A stretch of 64,000 nt of DNA. Origin: Cokeromyces recurvatus (Eukaryota > Mucoromycota > Mucoromycetes > Mucorales > Mucoraceae). The stretch is taken from the NCBI RefSeq assembly GCF_025118155.1, contig NW_026251398.1, positions 62,001 through 126,000 of the forward strand. The letters run 5' to 3'. Below are positions 36,507-49,419 of the stretch, in pieces; the first letter of the stretch is position 1, and every line of letters begins with the position of its first letter. Both the position numbers and the translations under genes were made by a program. The notes under the pieces were generated by a model. It was not told the origin of the DNA and searched no databases. It was given only the letters and a program-made list of their open reading frames with translations.

Positions 36507-37629
36507 ATGTCTCAATCGCAGATGTTTGGAGCGTCATCTTCATTTCTGTCTTCAAAACAACCTTTGAGACGCAATTCAGCACCTAGTTTAGATGATTCTT
36601 ATTTTACAAACTCTACCATTACTAATGATAGTCGATTATTTTCATCAGTTGAGTTATCAATGAAGCAACCTGTACCATCACCAACTAATTCTTCCGCAGC
36701 TAGGACTCATCAACACCGTCTTAATGCAGCACAGGAACAACGTACTTATCGAGACAGTTGTCAACGCCTCATGTCCCACATTCATTCTGTCATGGGGATA
36801 TGTCAGGATCTTAAACAACACAAGTTCCCTATTATTTATCCTTTCTCACAACGTAAACCAGTTCGCTCTCATACTTTAGACACCATAGAGGCTGTCCACA
36901 CTAACCCATTCTCCAACAATAATCGCTATCTCAATCATGACCTTAGTATCTTATCACTCGATCTTAAGCTCGGTCATACCTCTACTGATCTTAGCTCACT
37001 TGAATCCAAATCTATTTCTACTCTTTTCTCAGATCGTCTTGAACAATCCCTTAAACATCTTCAGAACTTACACAGCCGTGTTAAAGATACTGCCTCTAAA
37101 GTTTTAGTTACTGGTGATCTCAACTCGGGTAAATCAACTTTTGTAAATGCCCTTTTGAAACGTGAGCTGTTGCCGGCTGACCAACAGCCTTGCACCAACT
37201 TGTTCTGTGAAGTTTTAGATGCTGTCCTTATGAATGATGGACTGGAACAGATTCATGCAATTCCAAACGACGTCGAAGTCTATAATCGATTAGATCCTTC
37301 TACCTATCATGTTATTGAATGGCGTCATCTTTATAAGGTGATTACAGAAGACTATGAACATTATAAGATGTTAAAGGTCTATGCAAATGATGCACGTACT
37401 GCGCAAGAATCATTGTTACATAACGGTGTCGTAGATATTGCCCTCATTGATTCACCTGGTCTTAATACAGATTCAGTCAAGACAACTGCTGTTTTTGCAC
37501 GACAAGAAGAAATTGATGTTGTTGTCTTTGTAGTGAGTGCAGAGAACCATTTCACATTATCTGTAAGTTGAATATTTAAATTTATTTATTTCTATTACAA
37601 TGTTTAACTTTCTTTCTCTCTCTCTCTCC

Positions 37630-37660
<31 letters not shown>

Positions 37661-39017
37661 TTTTGTTCTTTTGTGTGTGTATATACTTTTTTAGGGTAAG
37701 GAATTTTTGTGGAACGCAGCTAATGAAAAGACCCACATCTTTATTGTTGTGAATCGTTTCGACTCGATTCGTGATAAGGATCGTTGTAGACGTCTCATTT
37801 TAGAACAAATCCGTCAATTATCTCCTGCCACTTATGCTGATGCTGATGACCTTGTTCATTTTGTATCTGCTGGTAATGTGGATTTAGAACCCGGATCTCG
37901 TCAAGTGGATAGCCCCGACTTTGCACGTCTCGAGCAACGTTTGAGAGCGTTTGTATTAGAGAATCGCACAAAATCCAAGTTGTTACCTGCCAAGAATTAT
38001 CTTGTCAACTTATTAATGGATGTGCATGTAGTAGCTGATGCAAGTTGTGAACATGCTCAACGAGAAGCTGCGCAAGCAACATCACAGCTCGAACAAGATT
38101 TGCCTGCCTATCAACAACTTTTGAAAGTACGAGATTGTTTATTGGATCAAGTTGAACACGTTGCTGAATCGACTGTGGCAGTTGTCCAGCGACATGCTAA
38201 GGAAGCCCTTAGTCATGCCGTTGAAGGCATTCGTGATGCTATTCATATTGAATATCCAGGTATCCTTTTGATTTGGCAGTATGCACAAGATGTCGCTGAT
38301 TCCATGTCACAAACACTTCTTCAAAGTTTAGTGGCAGAGGAACAAGAGACTAAGAAGACGACAGCGACTTGTTTAGATCAATTGCATCGCATGGGGACTG
38401 AACATTTAGGTCCTTATACGATGACTGCGAATGTGAATCAAATCAGTGCCCCTAATCATAAGATTGAGGTCGCGGTTGAATTGACAGACTTCTTTGATTT
38501 CATTGTGGATGACAAACTGTCAGGTACTGCATTATCTGTTGGTGCTGCGGCCATGTTAGGTGGTCGTATGTTGGGTTTTAAGGATGCCATGACAAGTATG
38601 TGGACCATCTCGACTCTAATGCCATCCCATCATGTACGTCGTTGGGTGACCCCCGTTGTGGGTATTGCATCACTTGGTTTGATCGTGTATGTCGTGAGTG
38701 ATATGCGACATGCTGTTGAACGCAAATTGGTTAGAAAATTTAAGAAGGCTGTACAAGAATCAGGGTATATTGAAAGTCAAGCACGTCGTTTAGGTCGTGA
38801 GAGTCGCAAGGTATTGAGAATGGAAGGCTGGGAAATTCAAAACCGTATTCAAAGAGCCATTGAAGCCAAGGAACAACAACGACATGAAATGGAGATGAAG
38901 GCATTGACTTCAAAGGAGATGGCCGCTTATTTTGCAAGTGTTTTAGCCAAATCAGATGGATTATTAGAAAAAGTAGAGATGGTTCCGACTGATACTATAA
39001 GTGCAAATAATGCTTAA
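36507..39017 (+). CDS. FZO1: Mitofusin, mitochondrial outer-membrane fusion GTPase
   Basis: Dynamin-superfamily GTPase driving mitochondrial outer-membrane fusion. Two exons (36507-37562 and 37695-39017) give 792 aa, typical for Fzo1. GTPase motifs: G1 GDLNSGKST (about 201), G2 Thr in QPCTN, G3 DSPGLNTD (about 313), G4 NRFD (about 371). The C-terminal half has helical segments, then two hydrophobic stretches (ALSVGAAAMLGGRMLGF and VTPVVGIASLGLIVYVV, about 620-685) as the U-shaped membrane anchor, and a C-terminal heptad region. The N-terminal about 60 residues are Ser/Thr/Asn-rich. The intron (37563-37694) has a strong pyrimidine tract with T-run before TTTTAG. It converges with PIG-U, 142 bases apart. 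Confidence 0.95.
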
Positions 39018-39159
39018 AAAATATAAATATATATATATATATACTATATATGTATATGCTATATCATTTTCACTGCTATTTTATTGCTTTTTTTATTTTA
39101 TTATTATTCTTATTCTTATTATTACCATTATTAAATAAATAAATTTTACATTATATATT

Positions 39160-39425
39160 TTATTTATGAATAACTAACTTTCCAATGGATTCAGGATGTT
39201 CCAAGTCAAATTCTCTTCGAAGTGCAGCGTAAACTAAATCAATTAACAGTAAGACTTGTCCAAGATTATAAACTAATGTAATAGCATAAAAGAAGTTTGC
39301 ATTTCCACTGCCTGCATAAATCCATAAATGCCAAAAAATAGGTGCCAATACAGAGGCATACAAGAATAAATTAGAAACTAAAAATCCATACCTGCAATCT
39401 ATAGATATATGCATTTGCATATAAA

Positions 39426-39501
<76 letters not shown>

Positions 39502-40804
39502 AATAAATATAAAATACCAAAAAAAAAAAAAAAAAAAAAAAAAAATCAAATAAATATAAAATACCAAAAAAAAAAAAAAAAAAAAAATCCTTACATTTGA
39601 AAAGTTCATCATGCATAGAGACTAGTGATAAATAAAAGGCGGCATCACCGGCAGATGGATAACTTTTAAATATTGCCATAATACTACAAAGTACCGTCAT
39701 TGCAAAGATGGGTTGTTTCCTACAAATAAAACAAAAGTAATACTATTTAAAAAATGTGTAGAAAAAAAAAAAAGGCTATTACCTTAGACGTATGCAAATG
39801 GGTGCAGTAAAGATAAACATGTGGAACTGAAATGCCACCATAAAAAATGATCGAAATTGATCAAATATTTCAATAAAAAAATACCAAAACATGCCTACAT
39901 TGGGTGTTAAATCTGATAAAAATAAACTGTATAAATCATATCAAAATTAATTCTCTCCTTACTACTCTATTATCGTTGCTTCTGTTTTTTCCTTTTTTAA
40001 CTTACATGATACCATAAGTAGCTCGAATAAAACTCCAGGACCCCACATAGAGCCTTGACATAGCAAATAGTCCAGTCAGATAGACTACAAATGAGCCTAC
40101 GATAGATATATTGTTATTTAATATCATGATTAAAACAGGAACTAACATAATGGGATAAAGGCTTTGGTAAGCACCCAGGGCAATCCAAAACATGGCTTGA
40201 TGGCTGTGTCCCTTAAGAGCACTAAGTAGACTAAGGACCATACTAAAATTAGTAAAGATGATGGTTGAGCGTGATACACAAGATAAGATGGTTAAAGGGT
40301 TAAAGAGATAAAGTGCAGCTACTGTACTAGGGGAAATAGTAGTATTTTCTTTGAGTTGAGCGATACGAGAAAGCGCATATGCAATAATAATATCAACTGT
40401 ACTATACAAAAAGGGGATTGTATTAGAAAATGGAAAAGACATTATGAATGAAAATAGGCATAGTAATAAAGGTAACTAAAAATAAAACGTAATAATGAGT
40501 TTATAGGATGTAATATTATAAATATTTCTTACCTGATGGAAAGCATCACCATCATAAGGAGGTACATTATGATTATATAAATAAATGCCTTCTGTCACTA
40601 AACATTAAAAATAACATGTAAGATTTTGCAATGGCATTTTTTTTTAAAAAAAAAAAAAAAATTACATCGCTTAAAACTTGTAATGGGAGTTGAGAGTTCA
40701 ATACGATCAGCGAGTGTATTTGCGACTGAAGGAAAATTAAACATGGCTAATCGAATAGCAAATGCTGTAATGTAGATGAGGTTTGTCCTCTTTAGTAATG
40801 TCAT
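39160..40804 (-). CDS. GPI transamidase subunit PIG-U/Gab1
   Basis: Multi-pass ER subunit of the complex that attaches GPI anchors to proteins such as the wall protein at 32-33 kb. Start ATG at 40804. Exons run through MTLLKRTNLIYITAFAIR, TEGIYLYNHNVPPYDGDAFHQ, a long exon near 40500-40013 (LFNPLTILSCVSRST), LTPNVGMFWYFFIEIFDQFR, and a final exon ending at 39160. The DLTPN.G.FWYFF.E.F motif is diagnostic for PIG-U/Cdc91. At least six exons. The intron between KSYPSAGDAAFY.../HDELFKC and YGFLVSNLF contains the A70 tract and duplicated A-rich unit. Exon ends beyond these were not all checked base by base. Confidence 0.9.
39429..39587. repeat. A70 tract plus duplicated A-rich unit in PIG-U intron
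   Basis: Seventy A residues (39429-39498) are followed by two near-identical copies of a 20-base unit starting TCAAATAAATATAAAATACC, each followed by a long A run. This is a tandem of unit-plus-A-tract inside an intron. Confidence 0.93.
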
Positions 40805-40929
40805 ATTCCCTCTACCCCTTTTGTTTAAAAAATAAAATAAAGAAAAAGAAATATATGTAAATGAAATAAAAGAACTTTTTTTTTTTAATACACATGCTGT
40901 TTTTTAAATTAATAATTGATATCATTTAT

Positions 40930-41369
40930 TTATTGATCTCGTTTTTCAACATATACTTTCATGCCTTCCTTCATTGGTAAGGTCAATGAAACTTGATATG
41001 TAATATTCTGATTTGGTACTAATTTAAACTTGTATTGTTTAACTAAAAATATCATAGCCACCAGGGCCTCAAGTGTTGCTAAATTTTGACCAAGACAGAC
41101 ACGAGGTCCAGCATGAAAGGCTGGCCATTGTCCTTGAGACTCACGTTTCAATTCACCATCAGGTGTAATCCATCGTTCTGGTCGGAACTCTCTTGCATCA
41201 GGACCCCAAACAGCCTCTGATCGTCCTTGAGCCCATGGACACCACATAACATAATCTCCTTTTCGGATAGCCGTACCGTCTGGCCATACATCATCATTCA
41301 ATGCAAATTTTTGGTTAGCAGGAACAGAAGGATATAATCGTAAAACTTCATAGAATCTATTTGTTTATT

Positions 41370-41408
<39 letters not shown>

Positions 41409-42934
41409 ACATATCAGTACAATAGATGTATACATATAAAGAAGGGGAGAATATAGATACTTACACAGCGTGTGCGTATGTCATTTTTTTAATAACTTCA
41501 TATAATTGAGAAGCATCATTTGTCAATTCATCTGTTATATATTCATGAATCTCTTTCAATAAATGATTCTCAACTCGTGGGTGCAACAATAACATATAAA
41601 AGGCCCAAGAAAGGGCTTGTGCAGTTGTATCTCTTCCTGCAATTACAAAATTTAATACAATATCTCTTAATTCTTTGTTGTTTAGAGGCTGTCCATGTTC
41701 ATTATGAGCATTCATAAAACGAGATAAGAGATCATTGTTGTTATTAGCTTCTGGATTTTGGCGTCGTTCTTCAATAACTTGATGGGCAAAATTGTCAACT
41801 GTCTTCAAGTGTTGTGTGGTTGTCTTTTCACCAGGATTAATAAAATTTTTAAAAGCTGCAGTTAGTTTCCAAAATGGATTAACAAAACGTTGGAAGGAGT
41901 CGAGTTGGCAAGCATCAAAGGAAGCTGCAAATGGTACCTTATCTTTGCTTTTTAAGGCGTCCAATTCAACGCCAAATCCAAGTCTATTAGAAATAATGAT
42001 AAATGACATTATATATATATATGTGTGTGTATATACATATTGATTTGTTTGTTTGTTAAAGTTACAGGATAAATGAATCTAATGTAAACCTAAACATGAC
42101 ATCATGGAAATCAATAATTTCATGACCATTTACTGCTTTATCTAAAATGTATTCAGACATCACATTAAGCTCCTTTACAAATACCCTATAAAAAATATAT
42201 ATATATAGAAAATATTTATTTAGTACTCGTAATAATTTTTTTTTTCTTCACTAGAGGTTCTAGATGATATATACTCGGTAAAACGATCTCGAAAGTTTTT
42301 CACGTTAAAGATATGACTTGCTGTTTTTCTTTGATATTTCCACTGTTCTCCGTTAGCATTAAAGATACCATGGCCTAATAAATCACCTGTAGCTGTGTTA
42401 AATTGGGGTCCTTTTACATAATTCTCGAAATTATCTATTTAAAGTATATATATTTATATACATGTATATATATAGTATTAATTAAAAGGGGAGAAAAGGA
42501 AGGGGCTATAAGTATCATATCTTACGTTTTAAAATATGTTCAACATTTCGTGGGTCAATTGTGGCTATTGCTCGAGGCATACCTAATGCTGAAGTAGTCC
42601 TATATAAGCCAAAATAATAATAATAATAATAAAACCCACCAGCACCAATAATTAGCTATGTATATATATATATATTTATATATATTGAAATAAGGTCTAC
42701 TACATACGTTGTAAGTGAATTTAAATTTGTAAATCCAGACAAGAAAAATTCATGTATACGTTCTGAACTAGCCAAGATAGTTGGAAGACCACCAAGTAAT
42801 GGCCATCCTTTGTTGTAGGCAATTCCTTCACGATTTTCATCAAAAATGGCACAATCTGGATATTTGATGACTAAAGCAGTAATAGTAAGCGCTGCAATAC
42901 CTAGTGTACGATTGATGACTGTTGTAGTATCCAT
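40930..42934 (-). CDS. Cytochrome P450 monooxygenase (CYP52/CYP4-like microsomal type)
   Basis: Haem-thiolate monooxygenase. Six exons: 42934-42708, 42599-42526, 42434-42275, 42185-42066, 41983-41465, 41356-40930; 508 aa, normal length. N-terminal hydrophobic anchor (LGIAALTITALVI), WKYQRKTASHIF (helix C), FTLDSF, I-helix AGRDTTA, K-helix EVLR (ExxR), FRPERW, and haem loop FHAGPRVCLGQ with the Cys ligand at about 453. The helix C/FRDRFTEVF/RFTLDSF pattern resembles fatty-acid and alkane omega-hydroxylases of the CYP52/CYP4 type, so a fatty-acid substrate is a guess. It lies 125 bases from PIG-U in the same direction. An A33 run (41374-41406) sits in the last intron. Confidence 0.93.
41374..41406. 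repeat. A33 homopolymer in the last P450 intron
   Basis: Thirty-three A residues inside the intron 41357-41464, close to its 3' splice site as read on the minus strand (a T-tract, so it may serve as the polypyrimidine tract). Confidence 0.9.
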
Positions 42935-43052
42935 TTAATTAAATATAAGAAGAAAAAAAGAAAAGAAAGAATAAAGCACAAATATATACTTTTTTTTTCT
43001 CTTGTACTAGTAGCAGCTGTTTTACAAAGCATATGATTTATGCAATAAGAGG

Positions 43053-43112
<60 letters not shown>

Positions 43113-43393
43113 TTACTATTTTAAAAAATAAATAAATAGAAATATATTGCATTTACATACAGCTCAATTTAAATATACGCATATTTATACATATCTCTTG
43201 AAGTAAAAAAAAGAACCTTTATTATACTGAATCGCTACTAAAACACAATAAGCTTGAAAAAATTGTTTATAAAAGGAAATTTAAAGATTAAATAAGTCTC
43301 AATGCCCAAAAAAAGTATAAATTACTTGTAACATAAATCATATATTGTACATGTGCTTATATAATATGACATTTTATTATTTGTTCTACATTA
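42935..43393. other. Spacer between HIS5 and the P450 gene, with A56
   Basis: 459 bases; dominated by an A56 homopolymer (43053-43108). It holds the P450 promoter and the HIS5 3' flank. No gene seen. Confidence 0.6.
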
Positions 43394-44619
43394 CTATTGA
43401 ATGGATTCTAATGCTTTTTCTAGCATATTATATAATGTTTTATTCTCCTCTTCAGTGCCAATCGTAACTCTCAAACATCCTTCACATCCATATTCTGTGC
43501 CTCTAAAACGAACAACGACACCTAGTTTTTCGGCCATTAATGAGTAAATCTTAAGTGCACGTTCATTATCTGCTTTGCCGTTATTGTTTAAAATTTCCAT
43601 AAGAATAAAGTTGGCATCATTACCACCCAAGACACGTCCTACCCCTTTAAGTGTTTGCACCTTTTCGATTAAAAGTCCTCGTTGAGCAATAAGTCGTTTA
43701 CGATGATCATACATCTTTGTCAATCCTTCGTCTGATAATGCCTCCTTGGCAATAAGAGCAGTAGGTGTACTAATATTATAGGGTGCCTTGGTATTATTGA
43801 AAATTTGAATCAAGTCGGGGTGTCCAACAGCAATACCCAAACGGATACCAGCCAAGCCAAAACTCTTACTGAGTGTTTGCATCACAACCAAGTTAGGGTA
43901 TTTATCAACCCAAGCAGCTACAGAGCCTTCTTCCTTTTCTACGAAATCAACATAGGCTTCATCAACAACGACTAAACCTTGGAAATCTGATTCAAGAACG
44001 GCACGGATACTGTCATGACTGAGACAAGTACCAGTAGGGTTACCTGGTGAACATAAAAAGATAATCTTTATTTCAGGATTTGCTTTCAAAGCACTAAACA
44101 ACTATATACAGATATATAAGTAAAAAAAAAAAAAAAAAAAAAAAATTAGTTCATACATATAAATACAATTAAGTTTTTTTATATACTTACATTATCTAAA
44201 TCTAATTGATAAGCGCCATCTTTAACATTCAAAGGTGACTTGACAACTTCAACATCATTAATTTGAGCACATACGGAATACATGCCATATGTAGGTGGTG
44301 TAATCAAAATCTTATCCTTGGTAGGTACACATGCAACACGAATGACTAAATCAATCACTTCATCTGAACCAACACCCAAAAAAAGATTTTTAACGGAATT
44401 AAGTCCACGCAATTTAGTAAGAAGTTCTTTGACTTGAATTTGATAAGGATCTGGGTATCTGTTGAGATCGCCCTGAGGATTAGAGGCTAAGGAAGGACCA
44501 TAGGCATTTTCATTAGCATCTAATAAAATACCTTCACTGTAATCATCACGAGCACAACGATAGGGCTTTAATGCTAAGATGTTAGGGCGAATAATTTTTG
44601 AAAGATCGAATTTTGACAT
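43394..44619 (-). CDS. HIS5: Histidinol-phosphate aminotransferase
   Basis: PLP enzyme of histidine biosynthesis converting imidazole acetol-phosphate and glutamate to histidinol-phosphate. Two exons, 44619-44191 and 44101-43394, give 378 aa, the usual length. Seen: N-terminal LDANENAYGPS, YPDPYQ, GVGSDEVIDL, TPPTYGMYSV, SPGNPTGT, VVDEAYVDF, and the PLP-lysine motif TLSKSFGLAGIRLG (Lys about 221), plus the C-terminal LRVTIGTEEEN. The intron contains a 23-base A run. Confidence 0.97.
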
Positions 44620-47600
44620 TTGTGTTCAAAAAAAAAAAAACGAATAAAAAAAATTAAAATAAAATAAAAAGGACATCATTATCAAAATAAAAATCGGAAA
44701 GAGGAAAAAAAAAAAGTAGTATGAAGGATGACTCATTTAAAACTACGCAGTTTTTATCTGATTGCGGGAAAAGTCTAATGGCGTTATCGTTGTTCCTTAA
44801 AGATAAAGTATTATTGACTACCCAAGCTCTATTGAATAATAAAGTAATAGATTTAAAAGGTTTATAATAAAAGACTTTCAACTAAAGGTATATGTATACA
44901 TATTAGGATAAAAGAGTTATTAGAACCGTCAGCCTATATAAGGAAAATCAAAGCTGTAAAAGAAATGAGTTAAAAAAAAGATTAAAAATAGAATAAATGA
45001 CTAAAACAAAATAATGCTCCTTATCATATAAAACAACAGCAGTTAAAAAGGAGCTGCATTCATTATGATAAAGTAAAGAGAAGTTACATAAAAGAATATT
45101 TTACTTTAAGTAGGGAAAATTAAAGATTATCTGATTGAAATAAAAATAGCACGTATGCCTCTTTTTTTTTTGAATATGATTTATATAAAAGCTGCTGACG
45201 ATAGCACCGCTTTACGGCTTATTAATACAGAATCTGACAACAAGTAATAATAATTCGATGATCATCAAAATAAGGTAATCAGAGTTAATATTTTTATTCT
45301 TTCAATTCCTATTACTTCACCAAAATCATTTCATTGGCCTATCTCTAAAATAAAAGGAGAACATTATTTGCATTCATTTACAATAATAATGATAATAGAC
45401 ACTAATAGTAGTCACTCGTGCAACATTTCATTAAGGATATAAAAAGGCACACATTTTTAATTCCCCCTCCCCTTTTTTATTTTCTCTTTTCTTTTTTTTT
45501 TTTTAATCAACCAATCAGCCGTAGCCGTGGAGCCCGCCTTGTTCACCACGTTAAATACTCGAACACAGAGGCAATATGGGGAGCCTGTTTTAAGTCGGGC
45601 TGTGAATCGCCCCGTCTGCATAGTGCCTCCGATGGGAGAGAGAGAATTATGTGCTACCTTCTATCAGCACAGAATCATAAGATAGTGAAGTAGTTTGAAA
45701 ATAAAATAAAATAAAACATTAACTACAAACAACATTGGCTCATCATATACAAAAGTGTTAGACGTCTGAAGACTGTTTCGTAAAATAGCCCTTCTTGTTA
45801 TAATAAACATTCAAGAGGTTAAAATGATATATGCATTATGAATGATACTTTCACTTATAACAAAAGACATTAAGTATCTGCTATATTGTTATTGTAATTA
45901 AGACCATTGAATAAACTCAAAATTGACAGTGTACATATAAACTATATCTTTGTTTCTAATCATTAAAAAGAAAAAGGTCTTTTAACGATATGTTTCTTGA
46001 TTAAATAAGCGGATCATAAAAGTGTTTTAATTTAGATTCCCCTGAAACTCTCATAATCCATTTTAACATGGCAAACAATAGTATTAGATTGTTGACCATC
46101 ATAATTTAAAGTAATACTTTAACATCAATTAACTATAACAAAAAAAACCAGTAGGTATACTTAAGCAGTTTCTTTCAATAGTTGATTACTAATATACAAT
46201 AAATTGATTCTTCTTCTACTTATTAATGTCATGAATATATATTTACAATTAACACCTAAGTTTACTTTAATATAAAAACATGGACGTACAAAAATTAAAG
46301 CAGATTAGTTAATTGGCTATTTGTAAAGAGAGAAATAATAGCTTATTTCAAGTCAGGGTATTTAATATTAACTTATTGAGAACAAAAGGATTGTACTTAT
46401 GAATTTTTGCGAATATATCAGATATAATAAATGAAAAAGTTGTGGGTTATCGCGACGTTTGAACACAAGTATACGATTTGACAAATATGGAAAAAGATCG
46501 TCCTTTATCGATGTTATAAAGACTGTTTATAGGTAGAAAAGTAATTACTGTTTAAAGGGATCCTTTATGTATTTATATAATTTAATTTGTCGTGAATTTG
46601 ATGATCCAGTAAACCTGTTTCTTATTTTTATAATGCTGAAAATCATTTTAAGGGCTTATTATTTGCAAACGAAAATAGAACTCAACAAGAAATAGTTTAA
46701 ATAGCTGTAAGGCCAGACAAGAATTTGTTTCTTTTATTATCATCAAAGAATTAAAAGACGTTTGATAAAAGATGTCTGAAAAAAAAAAGAGGCAAACTGC
46801 AGAAATCTTTCTATTCTTTAAGCTTTATAAATAATATTTAACAATTTGAAAATCTATACTATTCCCTTCTTATTCCAATAATTTTGAAATAAATGTTTTA
46901 AATACAAAAAGTTAAGGAAAGAGAAAACAGAAAAAGACAAGTCTGTGAAAATTCTGCATGGTTTATTAAGAAGAAAAAAAAATAATATGGAAAAAAAATG
47001 ACAAGGGCTATTCATTTTTTTTTTTTTTTTTTGCATGGTAAGTGGTATTAATAGAAGTATGATTTGGACAAGTGAATACTAGTATAATAAAGCTTTATGT
47101 ATAAATATCGTCTCCGAACAATTTCTGTTTACGTTGATATTAATTCACAGTGAATATTCCAGCTATAACCAATACTAATTAGTTACATGCTACTATTATT
47201 ATTATCCTCTAAGATATTATTACATAATACAATGTACATACTTATTATTAATGCTTGAATACTCTAACAATAACTATTATTAAAACTGAATATAGAATAA
47301 ATATTAGGCTGTAAAGTGCAAATACACCAGCTTTATTTTATTATTTAATAAATGACGGCTTATTCTTATTAACTTAGTTGTAAAGAGGACTACAATCATA
47401 ACAATAAATATTAAGTATATGAGAATGTTTAAACACAGTTGTTGCAAAATAACTTAAAATTAATCATTGTTATATATATTCTCCTCTAATGTATGTGATT
47501 GACAAGCGCAAACGTTAAATGCATTGATCATTAAAGGATTAATAAATGAAAAGTGTAATTTATAAATGTAATAACATTTATCATTTTATAATAGAAGAAT

Positions 47601-47888
47601 AATATATATTCTAATTCAACATCAAGTAAAATTGTAGTGGCCCATCAAGAAAGATTAATGCAAGAAAAGAAATACATTCCACAACCTAGTCGAATGCTGA
47701 TGGGTAAATGTATAGCAAACTCGTTTAATAAATTCGGTCTGCTTAAAAAAACCCTCTTTTATTTCCAATAAAATTAAATAGCAGGACTTTCAATTTTACC
47801 TATTCTAATTGGGTCGAACATCGGCTAAATATTCGGCCCGAGTGTTAAAGATAATATATATACATCAAAATGAAAATTTCCATAAAAT
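44620..47888. other. 3.3 kb gene-poor region
   Basis: Mostly AT-rich non-coding sequence upstream of HIS5. The one stretch that stands out is a GC-richer island at about 45510-45690, listed separately. Otherwise no ORF with protein-like composition was seen. Confidence 0.5.
45510..45690 (+). other. GC-rich island of unknown nature (candidate ncRNA or decayed element)
   Basis: About 180 bases with clearly higher GC content than the surroundings. A TATA-like TATAAAAAGG at 45437-45446, a CCAAT box at about 45513 and a T-run precede it. It contains AGCCTG...CGGGCT able to form a 6-bp stem. An overlapping 91-codon ORF has no recognisable motif. I cannot identify an RNA family. Confidence 0.3.
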
Positions 47889-47961
47889 GGGGAAATGGTG
47901 TAGTGGCTATCACATTCGCTTTGCATGCGAAAGGCCCCGGGTTCAAACCCCGGTTTCTCCA
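47889..47961 (+). tRNA. tRNA-Ala (anticodon UGC)
   Basis: A full cloverleaf folds from the sequence: 7-bp acceptor stem GGGGAAA/TTTCTCC with the alanine identity G3:U70 wobble, D-arm, 5-bp anticodon stem TTCGC/GCGAA around loop TTTGCAT (anticodon TGC), T-arm CCGGG-TTCAAAC-CCCGG, and discriminator A. No intron. T-runs just downstream (from about 47966) fit a Pol III terminator. It sits alone in a long non-coding stretch. Confidence 0.97.
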
Positions 47962-49419
47962 TTCGTTTTGTCTTTTTATTTTTTACATTGTTTTGTTTTT
48001 TTTTCTTTGTTGTGGAGAAATGTATTAGTTTGTCCCTGAGAGCATTGTATCATTTTGTTTCAGTGTCGATGGCCTCTGCAAAGTTTAGACCACTAAAAAA
48101 TTAATTGTTTCAGTTTTTTGAAGCCAGGTACATATTAGAATATTTTGAAATTGATACTATATAGAAATACTTTTAAGCGAGTTTATTTTATCTTATTTTT
48201 TTGAACGAGATAGAATGATAAGTATTAAAACTATTTTAGGTTGTCCTCTTTGCACAGTTATCATTGCTGATCAATTCCAGCATTATCAATCCATCTAAAT
48301 TGCTTACTTTCCTTATGTTTTCTTCATCAAGTTGACACTAAAAAATCCTTAAGAATAACAGTTATGTATACTCTTCGATACATGGTGTGCTTTTATTGTT
48401 GACTTCTTACTGTTTCGTTTTAACATATACTGTCCATGTTGTTGTTCTTTTTTTTTTTTAAAAAAAAATCTTTAGTAGAAATATAGCTACTTTTAAGAAT
48501 ATATTATACAAAGCTTATTTCTAAAAAGGATAATATGATTTATTTATGTAAGGTTTTTTCTCATATTTACTTTGAAGTAAACAAGTAATGTTTGTATTAT
48601 TATTTTCACTTTTTAATTAATATGTGAATACTTTATTTAGCCAAACATTGCTTTCATCAATGAAATAATCAATTTGTATTGTTACCAATATATTTGTAGT
48701 GATAGTTTCTTCCTTTCTTTTTTTTTTTTTTTAAAGAACACCCCTGGGCAATTTTTATCTATAGTTTATCAATATGCACATTGGCTTTAAAATTCTATTA
48801 CTAATAAATATGATTATGAATGCTACCAGCAGAAATTACTGCTATGAAGATATAAAGTTTTCTTTCCGTCTCCTTCCTTTATTTTATCATTTATTTAAAC
48901 AAATGTATATGCAGTCGTTTACATAAGTACTGTACAGTAGTAAAGAAACAGCTTTACTTTAAAGTCTAATTATATATTGAAGCCTTTCAGTGTTCATATA
49001 TAAAACTACATTTAATATATCATATAAATATCTATATAACAATAGGGAGTATATTTGATAGGAATATCCAGTCTAAAAAAAAAGATAATAATAGGCTGTA
49101 ATAAAGATTTATTTATTATAGTATTGAAGCTGATATAGACTGTACAGTATACAGAGATACATATAAAAACTTGAGTTAGTATTTCAAGGCTTAAAGATTT
49201 GCCAATAGTATTTACTAAAAAAAAAAAAAAGATCCCCTTAATGTCTATATTATAAATTTAATTCTGTTTTCATTTTCCTTTAATATGTTATGAATAAATA
49301 TAGTAACATTCTACTGAAAAATTAAACTGTACAAAAAAAAAAAAAAAAAAAAAAAAAAAGAAGGTTATATGTATGTATACATGGGTGAAAACAGAATAAT
49401 AATATATAGGTATAACTCT
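47962..49419. other. 1.5 kb intergenic region, no gene seen
   Basis: AT-rich, with a T12A9 junction (48448-48468) and a long A run near 49333-49359. It contains the tRNA terminator and the 3' flank of the PPR gene. Confidence 0.5.

Noticed and set aside
39371..39700. Poly-Phe/poly-Lys ORFs on both strands at the A70 tract
   Set aside because: Created by homopolymers inside a PIG-U intron; only the flanking exon parts are real.
47809..48039. 76-codon ORF spanning the tRNA-Ala gene
   Set aside because: The sequence folds as a complete tRNA; the ORF is a coincidence.
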